64,000 nucleotides of DNA from Druceiella hillmani (lineage: Eukaryota > Arthropoda > Insecta > Lepidoptera > Hepialidae). Below, one piece after another: positions 1-11,045 of the stretch; the first letter of the stretch is position 1; the number at the start of each line of letters is the position of its first letter. A program made the position numbers and the translations under genes. Where the stretch lies: NCBI GenBank assembly GCA_039881145.1, contig JAYKKI010000126.1:1537501-1601500 (forward strand). Direction: 5' to 3'. The notes under the pieces are model-generated. The model saw only the letters and a program-made list of their open reading frames with translations, was not told the origin of the DNA and made no database searches.

Positions 1-809
1 AGATATGATTTCTAAATATATTAAGTTTTCAGTGTACAGATGAGCCATTTTTAATAATATAATAAATATGTATAAAATAGGTTTGGAAATTAATTTGTTA
101 TTGTTGTAATTGGCGGTCATTTTAATATCAACTATATTTCAATAGACTTAATATTTTTTTTTATGTATATAATATTTATCTTAGAAATGGATTAATTTTG
201 AGTTGCTTTAAATTAATCATATTGAGAACATAGGTTTATGCTGGAATATATATTTATACTTTAAAGTTGTGACCACAGAAAATACATAAAATACGTATGT
301 GACATAAACTTGTGCAGGCTGTTAAAATATATAAAAATGATTTCAACTTGGCGGCCGAGTAGTCGAAATTATAAAAAGAACAACCACAAGGGCCGTTACA
401 CAACGGCAGTAAAAACATTGTTGTTGCGCGATGGTAAACTTACACTGTTAATAGTCAATGTATATTTTTTACCACAATAAGCCAGTAAAATTAAAGCTTG
501 AATTTTCTAATGTATATTATCATGTCGATTTTCTATACATGTAAGGATTTTATATTTTGCCGCAAAAATCATGATAGCTGTACTTGGATTTCAATAATTT
601 ATCAAATTAAAATCATGATTAAGTTCAGATAAAAATGGTAAAATCTGCTGTGCTTCTTTTTTTAAAGTATACAAATTATTTGTTTTTTGATGTGCATATA
701 TACTCTGCGTTTTTTTAAAGCATCTGCATTAAAATGAAAATTTGAAATGTAATATATCCAATTCTGCCTTATAAATTTTAGATCTTGTGCGCCGTCCAAT
801 TATATTCAA
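1..809. other. AT-rich non-coding stretch
   Basis: No credible reading frame or recognisable repeat was seen. The only local structure is a short perfect stem, gccgtt-acac-aacggc, at 392-407. It contains scattered short A and T runs. Confidence 0.5.
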
Positions 810-916
810 TAACACGATAGGCGTTGATACCTCCACGCGTTCCTACAAACAAGTATCTTTACGGATTTACAGACAAACAACAAAGTGATCCTATAAAGTT
901 TCCTTTTGAGGTACGG
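810..916 (-). repeat. Dispersed 'ggttccgtacc/gtctgtc' repeat, copy 1
   Basis: Read on the minus strand, this block runs from ccgtacctcaaaagg through ttataggatcactttgttg and a gtttgtctg motif to ggaacgcgtggaggtatcaa. The same order of motifs recurs near 20.5, 39.7, 40.6, 44.2, 50.2 and 55.8 kb. The block stops abruptly at 916, exactly where the copia LTR begins, so it helps fix that boundary. No coding capacity was seen. It is probably a non-autonomous transposon or fragment of one; the family name is unknown to me. Confidence 0.6.
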
Positions 917-1133
917 TGTTAAAAAAACTATTGAAAAGTTATTTCTGTTATCACACAACCACCTAATAAAACCTACGGGCAATATGTTATTTCTCTATAT
1001 CGTTTTTTCTGTTTGTTGGCTTTGCTTTTCTTTTTGCTACGCAACGTCAGCGTGCTAACATTGTTGTTGTGAACTTATTTTAATTTAATTAATAAAGGAT
1101 TACGGTTAATTGCCAAAGTCTTTATTTTCACCA
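917..1133 (+). repeat. 5' LTR of copia element
   Basis: It begins tgttaaaaaaact and ends ttttcacca directly before the PBS. It shares long blocks with 2278-2486, for example aatatgttatttctctatat and tttaatttaattaataaag. The TG...CA ends fit LTR convention. The exact start is inferred from the TG and from the end of the neighbouring dispersed repeat. Confidence 0.7.
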
Positions 1134-1147
1134 GGTTATGGACCCAG
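1134..1147 (+). other. Primer binding site (tRNA-iMet half, copia type)
   Basis: The sequence ggttatggacccagg directly follows the 5' LTR. It differs by one base from ggttatgggccca, which is complementary to the anticodon-loop half of insect initiator tRNA-Met used as primer by Drosophila copia. This half-tRNA priming is characteristic of the copia lineage. Confidence 0.75.
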
Positions 1148-1159
1148 GCCGACCTGAGC

Positions 1160-2265
1160 CTAATTGTTTAGTACAAAGTTAGACTAGTTATTAAAGGATA
1201 CCAGCAAATGAAAGGAATTGATTATCATGAAATCTATATACCTACCGACCGATACTCATCAATAAGGTATTTGATTGAATTAGCTGTCAAAAATCAAATA
1301 AAAATAAGTCAAATGAATATGGTTACTGCATTTTTACAAGGGTATATTGAAGAAGAAATATATGTATATATATATATCAACTGTCATCTTTTGAGCAAGG
1401 AGAAAAAGTGTGCCGCTCAAAAAAGCTATGCCTGGCATGGTCTTAAACAAGCTAGTAGACAATGGAACTTAAAGTTAAATAATGCCTTATTGGGAACTGG
1501 AATGTTTCGATCAAAGGTGGATCCTTGTATTTATTACCGGATTATAAACAAAAATGATATTATATATATATATATAACACTCTATGTTGGTGACGTACTT
1601 TGTAAAAAAACTATTAATAAAAGAAAAATTAAAAGCGAAATTTTATATGAAAGACATGAGCAAAGCTAAATAATATATAGGATTCAGAATTACCGAAAAA
1701 GATAACGAAATATCACTAAATCAATCAATTTATATAAAAAAAATATTGAGTCGCTTTGGTATGCTTCAAAGTATAGTAAGTACTTCAAACTAAGTTAAGT
1801 AGTTTGGACTCCAAGTGAAGCAAATATTCAGTTAAAGAAGGCTGAGAGTGAAACAGAAGTGCTAAGAAACGTACCATATGCCGATTGGGCTAATTAATCT
1901 GAGGACCTAAAATCCTGTACAGGATATATATTTCTCTTTCAGGGTGTCGCCATAAGTTGGTGTTCTAAAAGGCAACCAACTATAGCTTTATCAACTACTG
2001 AGGCCGAATACATATCATTAGCTATATCCGCAAAGGAAGGACTATTACATACTGCGATAATCAAAGTGCTATCTGTCATTCAGGTACCGACAGTTATCAT
2101 GTAAGAAGTAAACACATCGACGTCCAGTATCACTTCGTAAGGGAGAACATATCATCCAAACAAATCTCAGTAAATTTCAAGAATACTTGCGGCGGCGGCT
2201 AATATATTAAACAAGGCACCGCCCCATCCGAAGCACGAGTTCTTCATTACTGCAATGGGTTTGTC
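1160..2265 (+). pseudogene. Copia reverse transcriptase/RNase H relic
   Basis: Translation starting near 1170 gives RLVIKGYQQMKGIDYHEI, then YSSIRYLIELA, MVTAFLQGYIEEEIYV, HGLKQASRQWNLKL and SKVDPCIYY, the usual order of Ty1/copia RT blocks. The catalytic box reads YVGDV where an active enzyme has YVDD, so one catalytic aspartate is lost. After a stop near 1667 the frame continues with GFRITEKDNEISLNQS, then RNase H motifs [20 protein letters not shown] and RSKHIDVQYHFVRE, interrupted by further stops and deletions. The open part (1208-1669) is only a fragment. No function is expected. Assignment to the copia clade is firm; the family is not known. Confidence 0.85.
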
Positions 2266-2270
2266 TTCAG

Positions 2271-2277
2271 AAGGGGA
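2271..2277 (+). other. Polypurine tract
   Basis: The purine run agaagggga ends immediately before the second LTR, the position expected for the plus-strand primer of an LTR element. Confidence 0.55.
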
Positions 2278-2486
2278 TGATAAAAAACAAATAGAACACA
2301 AACAAGCACCTAGTAAAACGTACAGGCAATATGTTATTTCTCTATATCTTTTTTGTTGTTTTTCTTTTGTCTGTGCTTTTCTTCCTGCTACGCAACCTTA
2401 TCGTGCTACCATTGTTATTGTTAATTTACTTTAATTTAATTAATAAAGTATTACAGTTTATTGCCAAAGTGTTTATTTTTATCACA
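2278..2486 (+). repeat. 3' LTR of copia element
   Basis: It pairs with 917-1133, sharing aatatgttatttctctatat, tgctacgcaac, tttaatttaattaataaag and ttgccaaagt in the same order, and ends tttttatcaca. The aataaag block could serve as the polyadenylation signal. An open frame of 122 codons that begins inside this LTR at 2331 and runs into flanking DNA is a chance frame. Confidence 0.75.
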
Positions 2487-3097
2487 AAAGAATTTCAATA
2501 TCATTCAAACGCAATAAATTCAGGAAATTATGGTCCGATTTCGACCACTGGACAACCCCTAGAATTTATTTTTTGCCAAAATGAAATACTATTGGAATCA
2601 CATCTTGTCCGTATGCATAGGCGATATTTGTGGAAACATTTCGACGTAAAACTGAGTACAAATATAGAGTATCTTCATTTTATAGACATAACTAAGTAAA
2701 GTTAAAAAACATTCCCTCAAGGTTATCTTGTAGTGTCAAAAGAAAATTTATTGAAGCACGAATTAAACAATATATTTGATGTTTTTTGATGAATTGTTTA
2801 ACATCAAATTGGAAAAACGCGACAGGATCGCTCAGGGAAATCTGAAAATATTGTTAACATTGAGAGTTAAGTATAGATTGAACAAAAATTATCAAGATTA
2901 AACAATTCTAACGCAATTAATTATAGCGCAGAATTCGGACTGAACTATTGATACGGAACACTAACAAGCAAGTCCGATTTACATTTGGTTGGTTTTTGTT
3001 ATTATCCAAAAAGAAGTTAATTTAAATCAATTGATAAATATTATAAGCAGCGCAGACTTACTAAAAATATTAAATATGATCTATTTTTTCTTACTTC
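2487..3097. other. Unassigned AT-rich stretch
   Basis: Nothing recognisable was seen apart from simple A/T runs. Confidence 0.5.
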
Positions 3098-3643
3098 TTA
3101 TTTTTTAACAAAATACATAATTCCACCGATACTAGATATATAGATTTCAGATGTATGATACGTACAATTTAATTTTACGGCTGATATTTTCATATAAAGA
3201 GAGTACAATAAATAAAGCGGTAACAGTGTAAAAAATCTACGTAAATAATCTTTGTAAGAATACAAAAGATAATTCAGTAAAGTATCATAGTAGAAAATTT
3301 CAAAGAACAACATGAACAAAAAATAAAAGATATACAAATACATGTGCGGAAAATACCTATAAGAAACGTAATGCGGAAAACACCAAAGTTCTATCCATAG
3401 CGGCCCGCGCACAGGCGAAGTATTTTCACTGTTAATATTATCTGTCAGCCGGAAAGAAATTCCAATAAATGTCTGTTGAATAACGTAAAAGCGAATTGTA
3501 ATTATATTGCTTTCTCTTGTCTCATTAACATTCCATATCGTTTTTTTATTTATAGGCAGATACCATTCCTTGATGAAGGATTTTTTTTTGCCAACAGAAT
3601 GACTTGGGCGTTTTACAAGTTGCTCGACAATTACAAATAACAA
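3098..3643 (-). CDS. Unrecognised 181-codon open frame
   Basis: This is the longest open frame in the window not explained by a transposon. The deduced product is 181 residues. The N-terminal part is mixed polar (SVGKKKSFIKEWYLP; RGPLWIELWCFPHY near residues 78-91). The middle, about residues 98-155, is very rich in Phe, Leu and Tyr and could hold one or two membrane segments. No family motif was recognised. In DNA this AT-rich a 181-codon frame is uncommon by chance, but there is no start context, splice evidence or neighbouring gene to support it. It could be an exon, part of a decayed transposon or chance. Treat it as doubtful. Confidence 0.2.
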   Translation of the reverse strand: MLFVIVEQLVKRPSHSVGKKKSFIKEWYLPINKKTIWNVNETRESNIITIRFYVIQQTFIGISFRLTDNINSENTSPVRGPLWIELWCFPHYVSYRYFPHMYLYIFYFLFMLFFEIFYYDTLLNYLLYSYKDYLRRFFTLLPLYLLYSLYMKISAVKLNCTYHTSEIYISSIGGIMYFVKK

Positions 3644-4567
3644 ACAAATGTTGAATTCACATCAGTCAATGGCAAATAAAGTAAAGACCTCAATTTATGG
3701 AAGTCGGCAAGAAGTTTTAGAAAGAAAAAGACTATGTTTACAACATGACAACAAAAATTAATATGAAAATATAATTAATAGTGATATTTTTAGCAAGTAA
3801 ACAAACAAGTAAGGTAAGTGAAATCCGTAAAATAAATTTGCATGCCGTAATCGATTATATAGATTTTAGCTCCAGCTTATAGTGGAGATCTGCGATCTGC
3901 TGGATATTTACTATGGTATTTTTTCATCATTATAAGTCCTAAGTACTGATATATATATATATATATATATCGGTTATAACTTGTATTATACTGTGTGGCA
4001 ATTATAGTTATTGATTAGTACGATATCGGTTGACGTAGGGGTAGTGAATATAGTAAAATAAGTTCTATATTTACTACATAAAGGATCAGGCATAGCGATG
4101 TAATTAATAAAGTTAATATGGTGCTAATCGACTAGAAATCAATCTACAACGTGTTAGGGATCATAAAAAGATACAGTATTTAATAAAAAAACAAACCGGC
4201 TAGGTGCACAGAGGACCAACCATAAAGTAGTATTCCTTACTTGTCTTTATTTTTTCACCTTATTCTAGAAAAAATGCTAAAAGATAAACAAAAATAATTT
4301 CATTTCAAAAATCCAGGATTATTTTTTATTAAATAAAAAATGAGAATAGGTTTGGAAAACATTTTAAATTATTTAAACTTTAATATTTCACAAGCTGGGT
4401 TTAATAACGAAATACATTAAATAACACTTCAATTTCATTTTAAGATTTTTCTTGGGTGGATATAATTTAGTGCACGTTATATGAAATTTTATTTCATATT
4501 TCACCACAAATTAATTAAAAACTCCTTCTGATGCAAATAATTTCAAAATTTTATTCATTAAATTTAT
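3644..4567. other. Unassigned AT-rich stretch with short (AT)n
   Basis: The stretch contains an (AT)11 tract at 3949-3970. No coding or repeat homology was seen otherwise. Confidence 0.5.
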
Positions 4568-4869
4568 GTATACGTGTGTGTGCGAGTGGATGCGTGTGCG
4601 TGATTATGTGTGCGTGAGAGTTCGTGTGCGTGCAAGTGCGTGCATGTGAGTGCGTGTGCTTATGTGTGTGCGTGTGTGAGTGCATGTTGGCGCCCGCGCG
4701 TGTTTATGATTGCGGGTGCGCGTGTGCGTGTGCGTGCGCGTGTGCGCGCGCGTGCTATTTTGCCTATGCGTTTGTTTGTGTGCGCGCTCGGGTGTGTGTG
4801 TGTGTGTGTGTGTGTGCGTGCGTGTGCGGTGGAGTACGTGCATGCGTGTGTGCGTGCGGGCGTGCGTGT
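4568..4869. repeat. G/T-rich alternating purine-pyrimidine tract (GTGYG)n
   Basis: About 300 bases consist almost wholly of gtgtgc, gtgcgt, gcgcgc and gtgtgtgt units, with G and T confined to the plus strand. Alternating purine-pyrimidine of this kind is favourable to left-handed Z-DNA. All four reading frames through it are open simply because the composition excludes stops, giving CVCVCV and THTHTH peptides; none is a gene. Confidence 0.9.
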
Positions 4870-6594
4870 TAACCTGAGTTTAATCTGAGTTTTAATGAAT
4901 GTTAACATTATTACATTAATAAAATATAAAGAAAATAAATTCAGTAACGTACACATAATTGTGATACCAAAATTGAGAATCTTTTATATAGAAAAAGTTA
5001 ACAAATTATATTTTTTCAAAAATGGAACTAAATATATTTAGAGCGCATCATTTCGCTTCATTTTTCACCGCACAGTTTAGACCTATACATGTGCAATATT
5101 GAAAGTATATATCTTTCCGATTTCGAAAATTTCAATCATTCGAAAATTTTATAAAAAATTTAATTCGTAAAATAAAAAAGATTTTTAGACACATATCATC
5201 AGTGGGGTCTGGTTAAACATTCCTTCCAACGTGAAATCCAAAAAAAAATTAATTGTTGAAGCTCCGTTTATCAAATATTTAAGTTTAAATGCATTTTCTT
5301 CTCCCTGTCTCTAATTATTCAACCGTAGATTTTAGAAATTTAAAAAATTCTAGATACTTACAAAAGTTATATTATATCAAAAATTAGTAAAATTTGCGGT
5401 TAAATTATTTCGGCTAACTCGAATTAAGAAATATTGACAACTATAAAAACTGGTCCATTTTTTTATTTACTTACATTTTTATACTTAACATGCTTTAATA
5501 ACACGATATAAATTGTTTTTGTAAAAGAGATTCATATTTTTCATGCAAAAATAGTATATACTCTCCTTCACTTTGTTTAAATGAGGGCTACTATAAATTT
5601 TATAACACCGCACTGAAAGCGGCGCATACTTATGAGTTCCGATATCTATCAAGACGCTTTCATTTCATTGTGTTATTTAAAGTTTCCTATCGAAATTGAC
5701 GATAAAATTATTTAGAACAGAAAATGTTTAATACGGAGTTACAAACCTTACCAATTTATCATGTTTCACGGGGAATGGTTTTATTAAGCATTTTTTGAAA
5801 TGGCATTTCAGTAAAATTTATATTTTAGGATCTATTTATTTACTTTAAAAACAATATATAGAGGAAATAAAAATAAATTGTTTCGCCATAGGACAAAACC
5901 GCGAAAATAGATTTTGCATAGCGTAAAGTAATGGGATCAGATCGAAAAAGATATATTATAATTTTAGAAAAAAATGATTGTAATAGAAGCCCCAGTACTG
6001 CCTTGATAGGATTCATTATTTAATTTGTTTATATTTAAGGATTCGTTTCGTCATTAAAAAGAAGAAAATAAACCTTAAAGACATATCAAATGTGAGGAAT
6101 GAAAAAATAAATTGTTTTTAGATTAATGTTTAAAACTGATACTAATATAAATCTAGTTACAAAGTCAATAATAATTAAAGAACAATTACAAGGCAGTAAG
6201 AATTCTTTATTTTAATAAAAATTTAAGCCAAAAATTCTTAGAATAAAATTATATTATTCCTTACTACTATGTATTATCCTATATAGAGAACAACATGGGA
6301 ATATTTCAATACGATATATTAAAAAACATTTTTAGGTCTTGGTTTTTAAGTAGTAAAATCTAGAATCGCAAATAAAAAAGGCTTTTTAAAAATCATGCTC
6401 AAGGATATCTCCGTTTATCCTCGAAATAATCTCTTTTAATCCTAAAATGGAATTTCGTAAACAAATTTCCCTTGTAACTTCATCGTATCCATCCGTTCAT
6501 TCATTTGTTTTTAATTTCAATTTAGATGGAAGTACAAACAGTAATCTCAATCAATATATACAGTGAAATTAGTAATTGTTGTATTTACTTCTAC

Positions 6595-6599
<5 letters not shown>
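4870..6599. other. Unassigned AT-rich stretch
   Basis: No coding potential, tandem repeat or recognised transposon was found by reading both strands. Confidence 0.45.

Positions 6600-6637
<38 letters not shown>
6600..6637. repeat. (AT)n microsatellite
   Basis: A pure at-dinucleotide tract of about 38 bases. It lies about 20 bases upstream of the RTE relic and generates YIYIYI frames on both strands that are not genes. Confidence 0.9.
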
Positions 6638-6638
<1 letters not shown>

Positions 6639-6656
6639 ACATATACATACAAATAA

Positions 6657-7900
6657 AGTAAATGTGCGAGATCGTAGTAATTTCCGAAGCATCAAACTCA
6701 TTTCACACTCCCTTAAAATCTGGAAAAAGTTATAAATGTGCGGCTCCTGCACTATAGGACTCTGACAGAAAATCAGTTTGATTTCCTTCTCGAAAAGGAA
6801 CCACAAATGCAATTCAGGCAGTAAGAACAAAAATGAAAAAGTTTGACAAAATAAATAAACTTATGGCTTGTTGTTATAGATCATAAAGAAGCCTTTGACT
6901 GCATCCCAAGATCCTTAATTTGGTAGATTTTATGAGCACATTATATCCATTATTACTACATAAAGCTCTTCAAGGATCTATGGAGAAATTTCTAAACATG
7001 CTTCAAAAGTTCAGCTGGAGTATATCAAAGCTTTAATGTAGAGGTAGGCGCCCGCTAAGGGAGTTTTTAAGCCCATCCTTATTTAACTTCGTGATGAACT
7101 ACCTGACTCCGAGAATACAACAGCCCGATTCGTGGAATCTTTTGTATATCCATGATGCAATGCTGACCTCAAAAAGATCAGCATTGCATTGAATCATTAG
7201 AATTAAACGATCTGCGCAAAAGTAGAACCAAAACAAAATTTATAACATGCAACCTTGATCATGATCAACTAATACCAGCAAACGCTAACATTATATTGAT
7301 AGATGTTAATATTTGGCCGGTAAATATATTTAAATATCTGAAACCAGTAATTTTCGAAGGTGGTTCAAACAAGGCAGATATTACATATAGAAAAACTTTA
7401 GTGTGGAACAAGTGGCATATGCTGACTGGCTTTTTATATAATGTAAAAATGCCCGTTAAGACTAAGGGCAAGGTTTACAAAATGGCAGTTAGGCCGGCTA
7501 TTTTATATGGTAGTATAATTTGCGCTACTAAGAAAACTCATACAAATAAACTACATGTGACCGAAATGCGTAACAGCGCTGGGCATCGGCCCAGCCACCG
7601 CAAATTAACGCTCAAAAATGAAATACCAAAATAAACATATAAGAGGGAATTAAAAAATTGTTCCCATTGCCAATAAAATCGAGCAAGCGAGACTGAAATA
7701 ATATGGTCACGTAAAGAGAAGACCTAAAAATCACGTTGAGAAAAAGTGCCTTATTATGATTTCAGGAAAAAAGGGTAGAGGAAGACCTATTATTACCTGA
7801 CTAACAAATGTCAAACGCTACATGAAGGAGTTGGGTTTATTCGAAGACACGTGTACATGATAAGCAAATGACATCTCAAAATTAAAAGAAGTCGACCCTA
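6657..7900 (+). pseudogene. RTE-clade non-LTR retrotransposon RT relic
   Basis: Scattered frames give the conserved landmarks of an RTE-type reverse transcriptase in the right order: NFRSIKLISHSLKIWKKL at about 6678-6732, TENQFDFL, IDHKEAFDCIPR, VEVGARQGS-LSPSLFNFVMNYLT, LLYIHDA in place of the YADD box, then the 112-codon open piece 7296-7634 (FKYLKPVIFEGGSNKADITY, MPVKTKGKVYKMAVRPAIL, TKKTHTNKLHVTEM), and last KIEQARLK-YGHVKRRP and GRGRPIIT. The loss of the YADD aspartates and many stops and shifts mean it is dead. The endonuclease and the 5' end are missing. Clade assignment rests on the GIKLMSHTMK-like and C-terminal GHV-RR/GRGRP blocks known from RTE elements. The 3' end near 7900 is approximate. 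Confidence 0.85.
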
Positions 7901-9349
7901 TGTCGGACGGACACGGATAGTGCTGAGGACAAAGAAAAAGACTTGATATAACAATTATGTTCAAAATTATTGTAAATTCCATTAAATATGCAATATCACG
8001 GCGTCCTGAAATAAAGGAAAAATTTAATACAAACAAAATTTAAAATCAAACCCAACTTCATGCAAATAAAGTAAACAACTGAAGTTAATTATCTGCTGCA
8101 AATTTTATTTGAAACACGAACTGTTTACAGTTTAAAATTCTGCCGCGACTTGCTAGTGTAATTGCGATCACGTTAGATGTAGACTTGTTTGCTCATAAAT
8201 TTCGTTGTTTTAAAAATTAATTTCGAATGGACAAGGTTTGGATTAATTTCGTGATATAATCGGTGTACAAACGGGAGGAAAATGAAATATGGTAAAACTT
8301 CAAAGTGAAATGAAAATGAAAAATCGACGCAGCATGCGCTTTATTGTTTCTCAACAAGCACTCGGCGAAATAAATTACAGGTTAAATTGAATTTGCATTT
8401 ATGTGTGTTGCTTATTCGCATCTAATATTTTTATTATTTTGCACGCTAACTTTGAAATTTTTTGAAATAACAGTACGATGGGCTAAAGAAAGTTTTTAAA
8501 TAAAAATATTACAATCTAACATTTTGTAAATAAACAAAATACCACCTTCATACTAAATAAGCTATTTTTTGATATATTATCGTTTTGCAATTTCAGGCTT
8601 CTTGAGATATAATAAAATCTGTGTTTTTGCTATAACCTTCACCAGCCCATAGAAAATAGTTTATATATATGATGATTCGGTGAGGAGCAAATGATGCTAT
8701 CAGCTTTCATCTGCATGTGACTATTTAAAGGATTAATTTCGTTTTCTTCATATTTTAATTAAAAATTTTGGAGAAAATAGGATCAAAACTAAAAATCCAG
8801 CTAATCAAAATTTCTAAAAATTAGTCTAAATCAGCAAAATCATTTCATCTCCTTCAACTACATAACGTACATAAATAATAACTCTTATACTGGTCCCTAT
8901 ATTGTTGCTCCTAGTATTTTTTATGTGTTTACTACTGGGTTTTTGTACGCTACTTTGTAAAAAATTTTAATTTACTTTGTAAACTAGTTTATTGTCTTGA
9001 TTTCCTTGTATTTAAGAATCAGCTTAGATACCAGTCTTCTTGAATTTGGAAATTTGTATTTGAAAGCTCAGCGTATTAAGAATTCGTGTATTTGGTATTT
9101 TAAATTATATAAATAATTAAAGTACAAAAATAATTATATAAGTAAATGGCAATGATTTTAGGCAATAAAATATATTTAAAGTTATTGCGTAAAAATACTT
9201 GCATTTTTGAACTTTTCCGATTAATTTCAGTAGTCATGATTACCGGTTTGCAAAAGAATTCTACAAATATTATTTTGTGTTAGTGGCTCCCGATATAGGT
9301 ATGTCCCGAAAAAAATGTTATTGTCAGATTAATGTTAATTGATTGAATA
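7901..9349. other. Unassigned AT-rich stretch
   Basis: The first few tens of bases may be RTE 3' flank. Beyond that nothing was recognised on either strand. Confidence 0.45.
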
Positions 9350-11045
9350 CAAGAAACTACAATCATTTAACCATAACACTACGTCGGACACTCATCATTA
9401 CATAAGCAAATCAATCTTTCACAATTTCTGATACCAATGTTATTAAAGTCAATGGAAATTTACTTACAATCAAATTTAAATTTTTCGGCAACGATGGTAA
9501 TGGCATAGAAGTTCTTTAGGCTATTATAGATAGATAATGATTGACGTCTTTAATTCTTTATTTCAAACTATTATCTTAAAATCTGAATGGAAAAAGGCTT
9601 ATAAAATATCAATCTGCAAAATTTAAACTCTTACCTAGGCAACAAATTTCGGGATAATACCGTACTTATCAAAGTCTTCAAGCACATTTACACTTTTAAT
9701 TCTTGGTTGCAACAAGTACTTTGATCCTTATCACTCTAGTTCTCGAGCCGAACATATTACTTTATTGACATTAACTATGGTAACTGATGATACATATTTA
9801 GCCAGAAACAATTCATAAATTATGGCACAAGATTTTTTGATTTTCATTATGTATCTATTTCTGTAGGGTTCGACATTTTATTCCCACTGTTTAAGATTTT
9901 TAATATTTCTCCTCAAGATTGAATTTTTCTCCCCCGTTGTTTCCCACGCTAATAAATATTATAGTACAATATCTGTATTCTAATCATAATTTGTATGCAA
10001 AGAAATATATATCCAAAAAATTCTTTAATATTTCAACCGCCATCTCTAATATTGATGCGGATCTCAGTTTATGATTACTAGGCTCAAAAAATGGAACAAC
10101 CAACTAAATTCCCGGCTGTTATGATTGGGACTCCAAGGCTTCTTTCCAAATTTTGGCTGGCAAACTTATCACAGTTTGTGCTAAAGTATACCGTGATTTT
10201 TTTTCAACTATCGAAACCTAGGCCTAATAATCGATCAAAATTGAAACTGGTAGGTTAAAATATAACGATGTTAAATACTGTATTTTTAACAATACTCATG
10301 ATGAAACTTAAAGCACGTTTGATAATTTATATCAATAAAAATAAAATCCAATTTTATCAAATGCTAATGCAATTGATAAAATTGGATTTTTGCAATTTTA
10401 TAAAATGCAACAAGCCTTTGCTTGTTTACAAAGATGTTCACTACTCTGACCTCAATGAAGATCGGTTAAATAAAATAAGACGTCTTTAAAGTTTAGGTAT
10501 TCGTTATAAATTTGCCTTCAGAATATTACGACGATGTTTTATCAGAATGAAAACAGGTGATCGGTATAAGTTAAATGTTCCATGTCTTCTCTTCAAGGCA
10601 TTGAAATATCATTTAGTCTGTTTTATCTCAATCCTGCTTTCAAAGCCATAGAGGCATCCCATTTTCCTTATTTCTAAATATGACACTGACTTCTAGGAGT
10701 ATTCCTTCATTGTATATGCCGACAAACTATATCCTAACATTCGAAACGCATAGCTGTTTTTATGTTTTCAAAAGTTATCTAAAAAATATATTTCGATCCT
10801 AATTCAACATCATCACCCTATTCCTTCTCTTCCTATCCTATCCCTTTTCATTTTCCATGTTGATACCTAAATTATTTAATACTCTAGTGACTATAAGCTA
10901 ATAAATATCACAACTATATATCATTATTTGTAATATTGTAATTTAATAGCAAATTTTTCAATTTCCCAACTTTTATTGTTTTGGGTAACTGTAAGAGATT
11001 ACTTATATAACAATAAGTTCACCAAATAATAGATATTCTTTTTAA
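9350..11045 (+). pseudogene. CR1/L2-type LINE relic, copy B
   Basis: This is a strongly decayed relative of the LINE at 18.6-20.1 kb. Piecewise translation gives NGNLLTIKFKFFGNDGNGIE (9440-9510), EWKKAYKISICK (9590-9625), DFHYVSISVGFDILF (about 9835-9885), KFPAVMIGTPRLLSK (10110-10155) and a block near 10215 whose DNA matches the 'lgllidkn' region of the other copy. The open piece 10268-10489 then gives PLLVYKDVHYSDLNEDRLNK and LGIRYKF. Palm motifs including YADD are lost. The non-coding 3' end carries tgtaagagattactt at 10990, the tail motif also seen at 59.9 kb and in the SINE at 50.8 kb. It is non-functional; its ends are approximate. Confidence 0.7.
10343..10390. repeat. 18-bp perfect inverted repeat (stem-loop)
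   Basis: aaaatccaattttatcaa at 10343-10360 is perfectly repeated in reverse complement at 10373-10390, with a 12-base loop. It lies inside LINE relic copy B and has no equivalent in the better copy at 19.8 kb, so it arose after insertion. Confidence 0.85.

Larger units (their letters stand above)
917..2486 (+). mobile_element. Internally deleted Ty1/copia retrotransposon
   Basis: The element has two diverged LTRs (about 917-1133 and 2278-2486), a primer binding site immediately after the first, a short internal part holding only reverse transcriptase and RNase H sequence, and a purine tract just before the second LTR. Full copia-type elements are about 5 kb; here the whole gag, protease and integrase portion is absent and RT sequence begins about 30 bases after the PBS. 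The LTRs agree at most positions but differ by numerous substitutions and small indels, so the insertion is old. I could not find a matching 5-bp target duplication (tacgg on the left, aaaga on the right). Confidence 0.8.

Noticed and set aside
917..2486. 5-bp target-site duplication for the copia element
   Set aside because: The bases next to the two LTRs (tacgg and aaaga) do not match; decay, a shifted boundary or recombination could be responsible.
2331..2699. 122-codon frame starting in the copia 3' LTR
   Set aside because: It begins inside non-coding LTR sequence, is mostly hydrophobic low-complexity, and runs across the element boundary into flank.
4604..4956. Four overlapping open frames on both strands giving Cys/Val and Thr/His-rich peptides
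   Set aside because: They are produced by the stop-free GT-rich simple repeat; the frames exist on both strands and have no protein-like composition.
6526..6830. Open frames containing YIYIYI runs, also at 28590, 37102, 48264 and 58039
   Set aside because: They are translations of (AT)n microsatellites. Only the tail of the first frame (after 6657) is meaningful, as part of the RTE relic.
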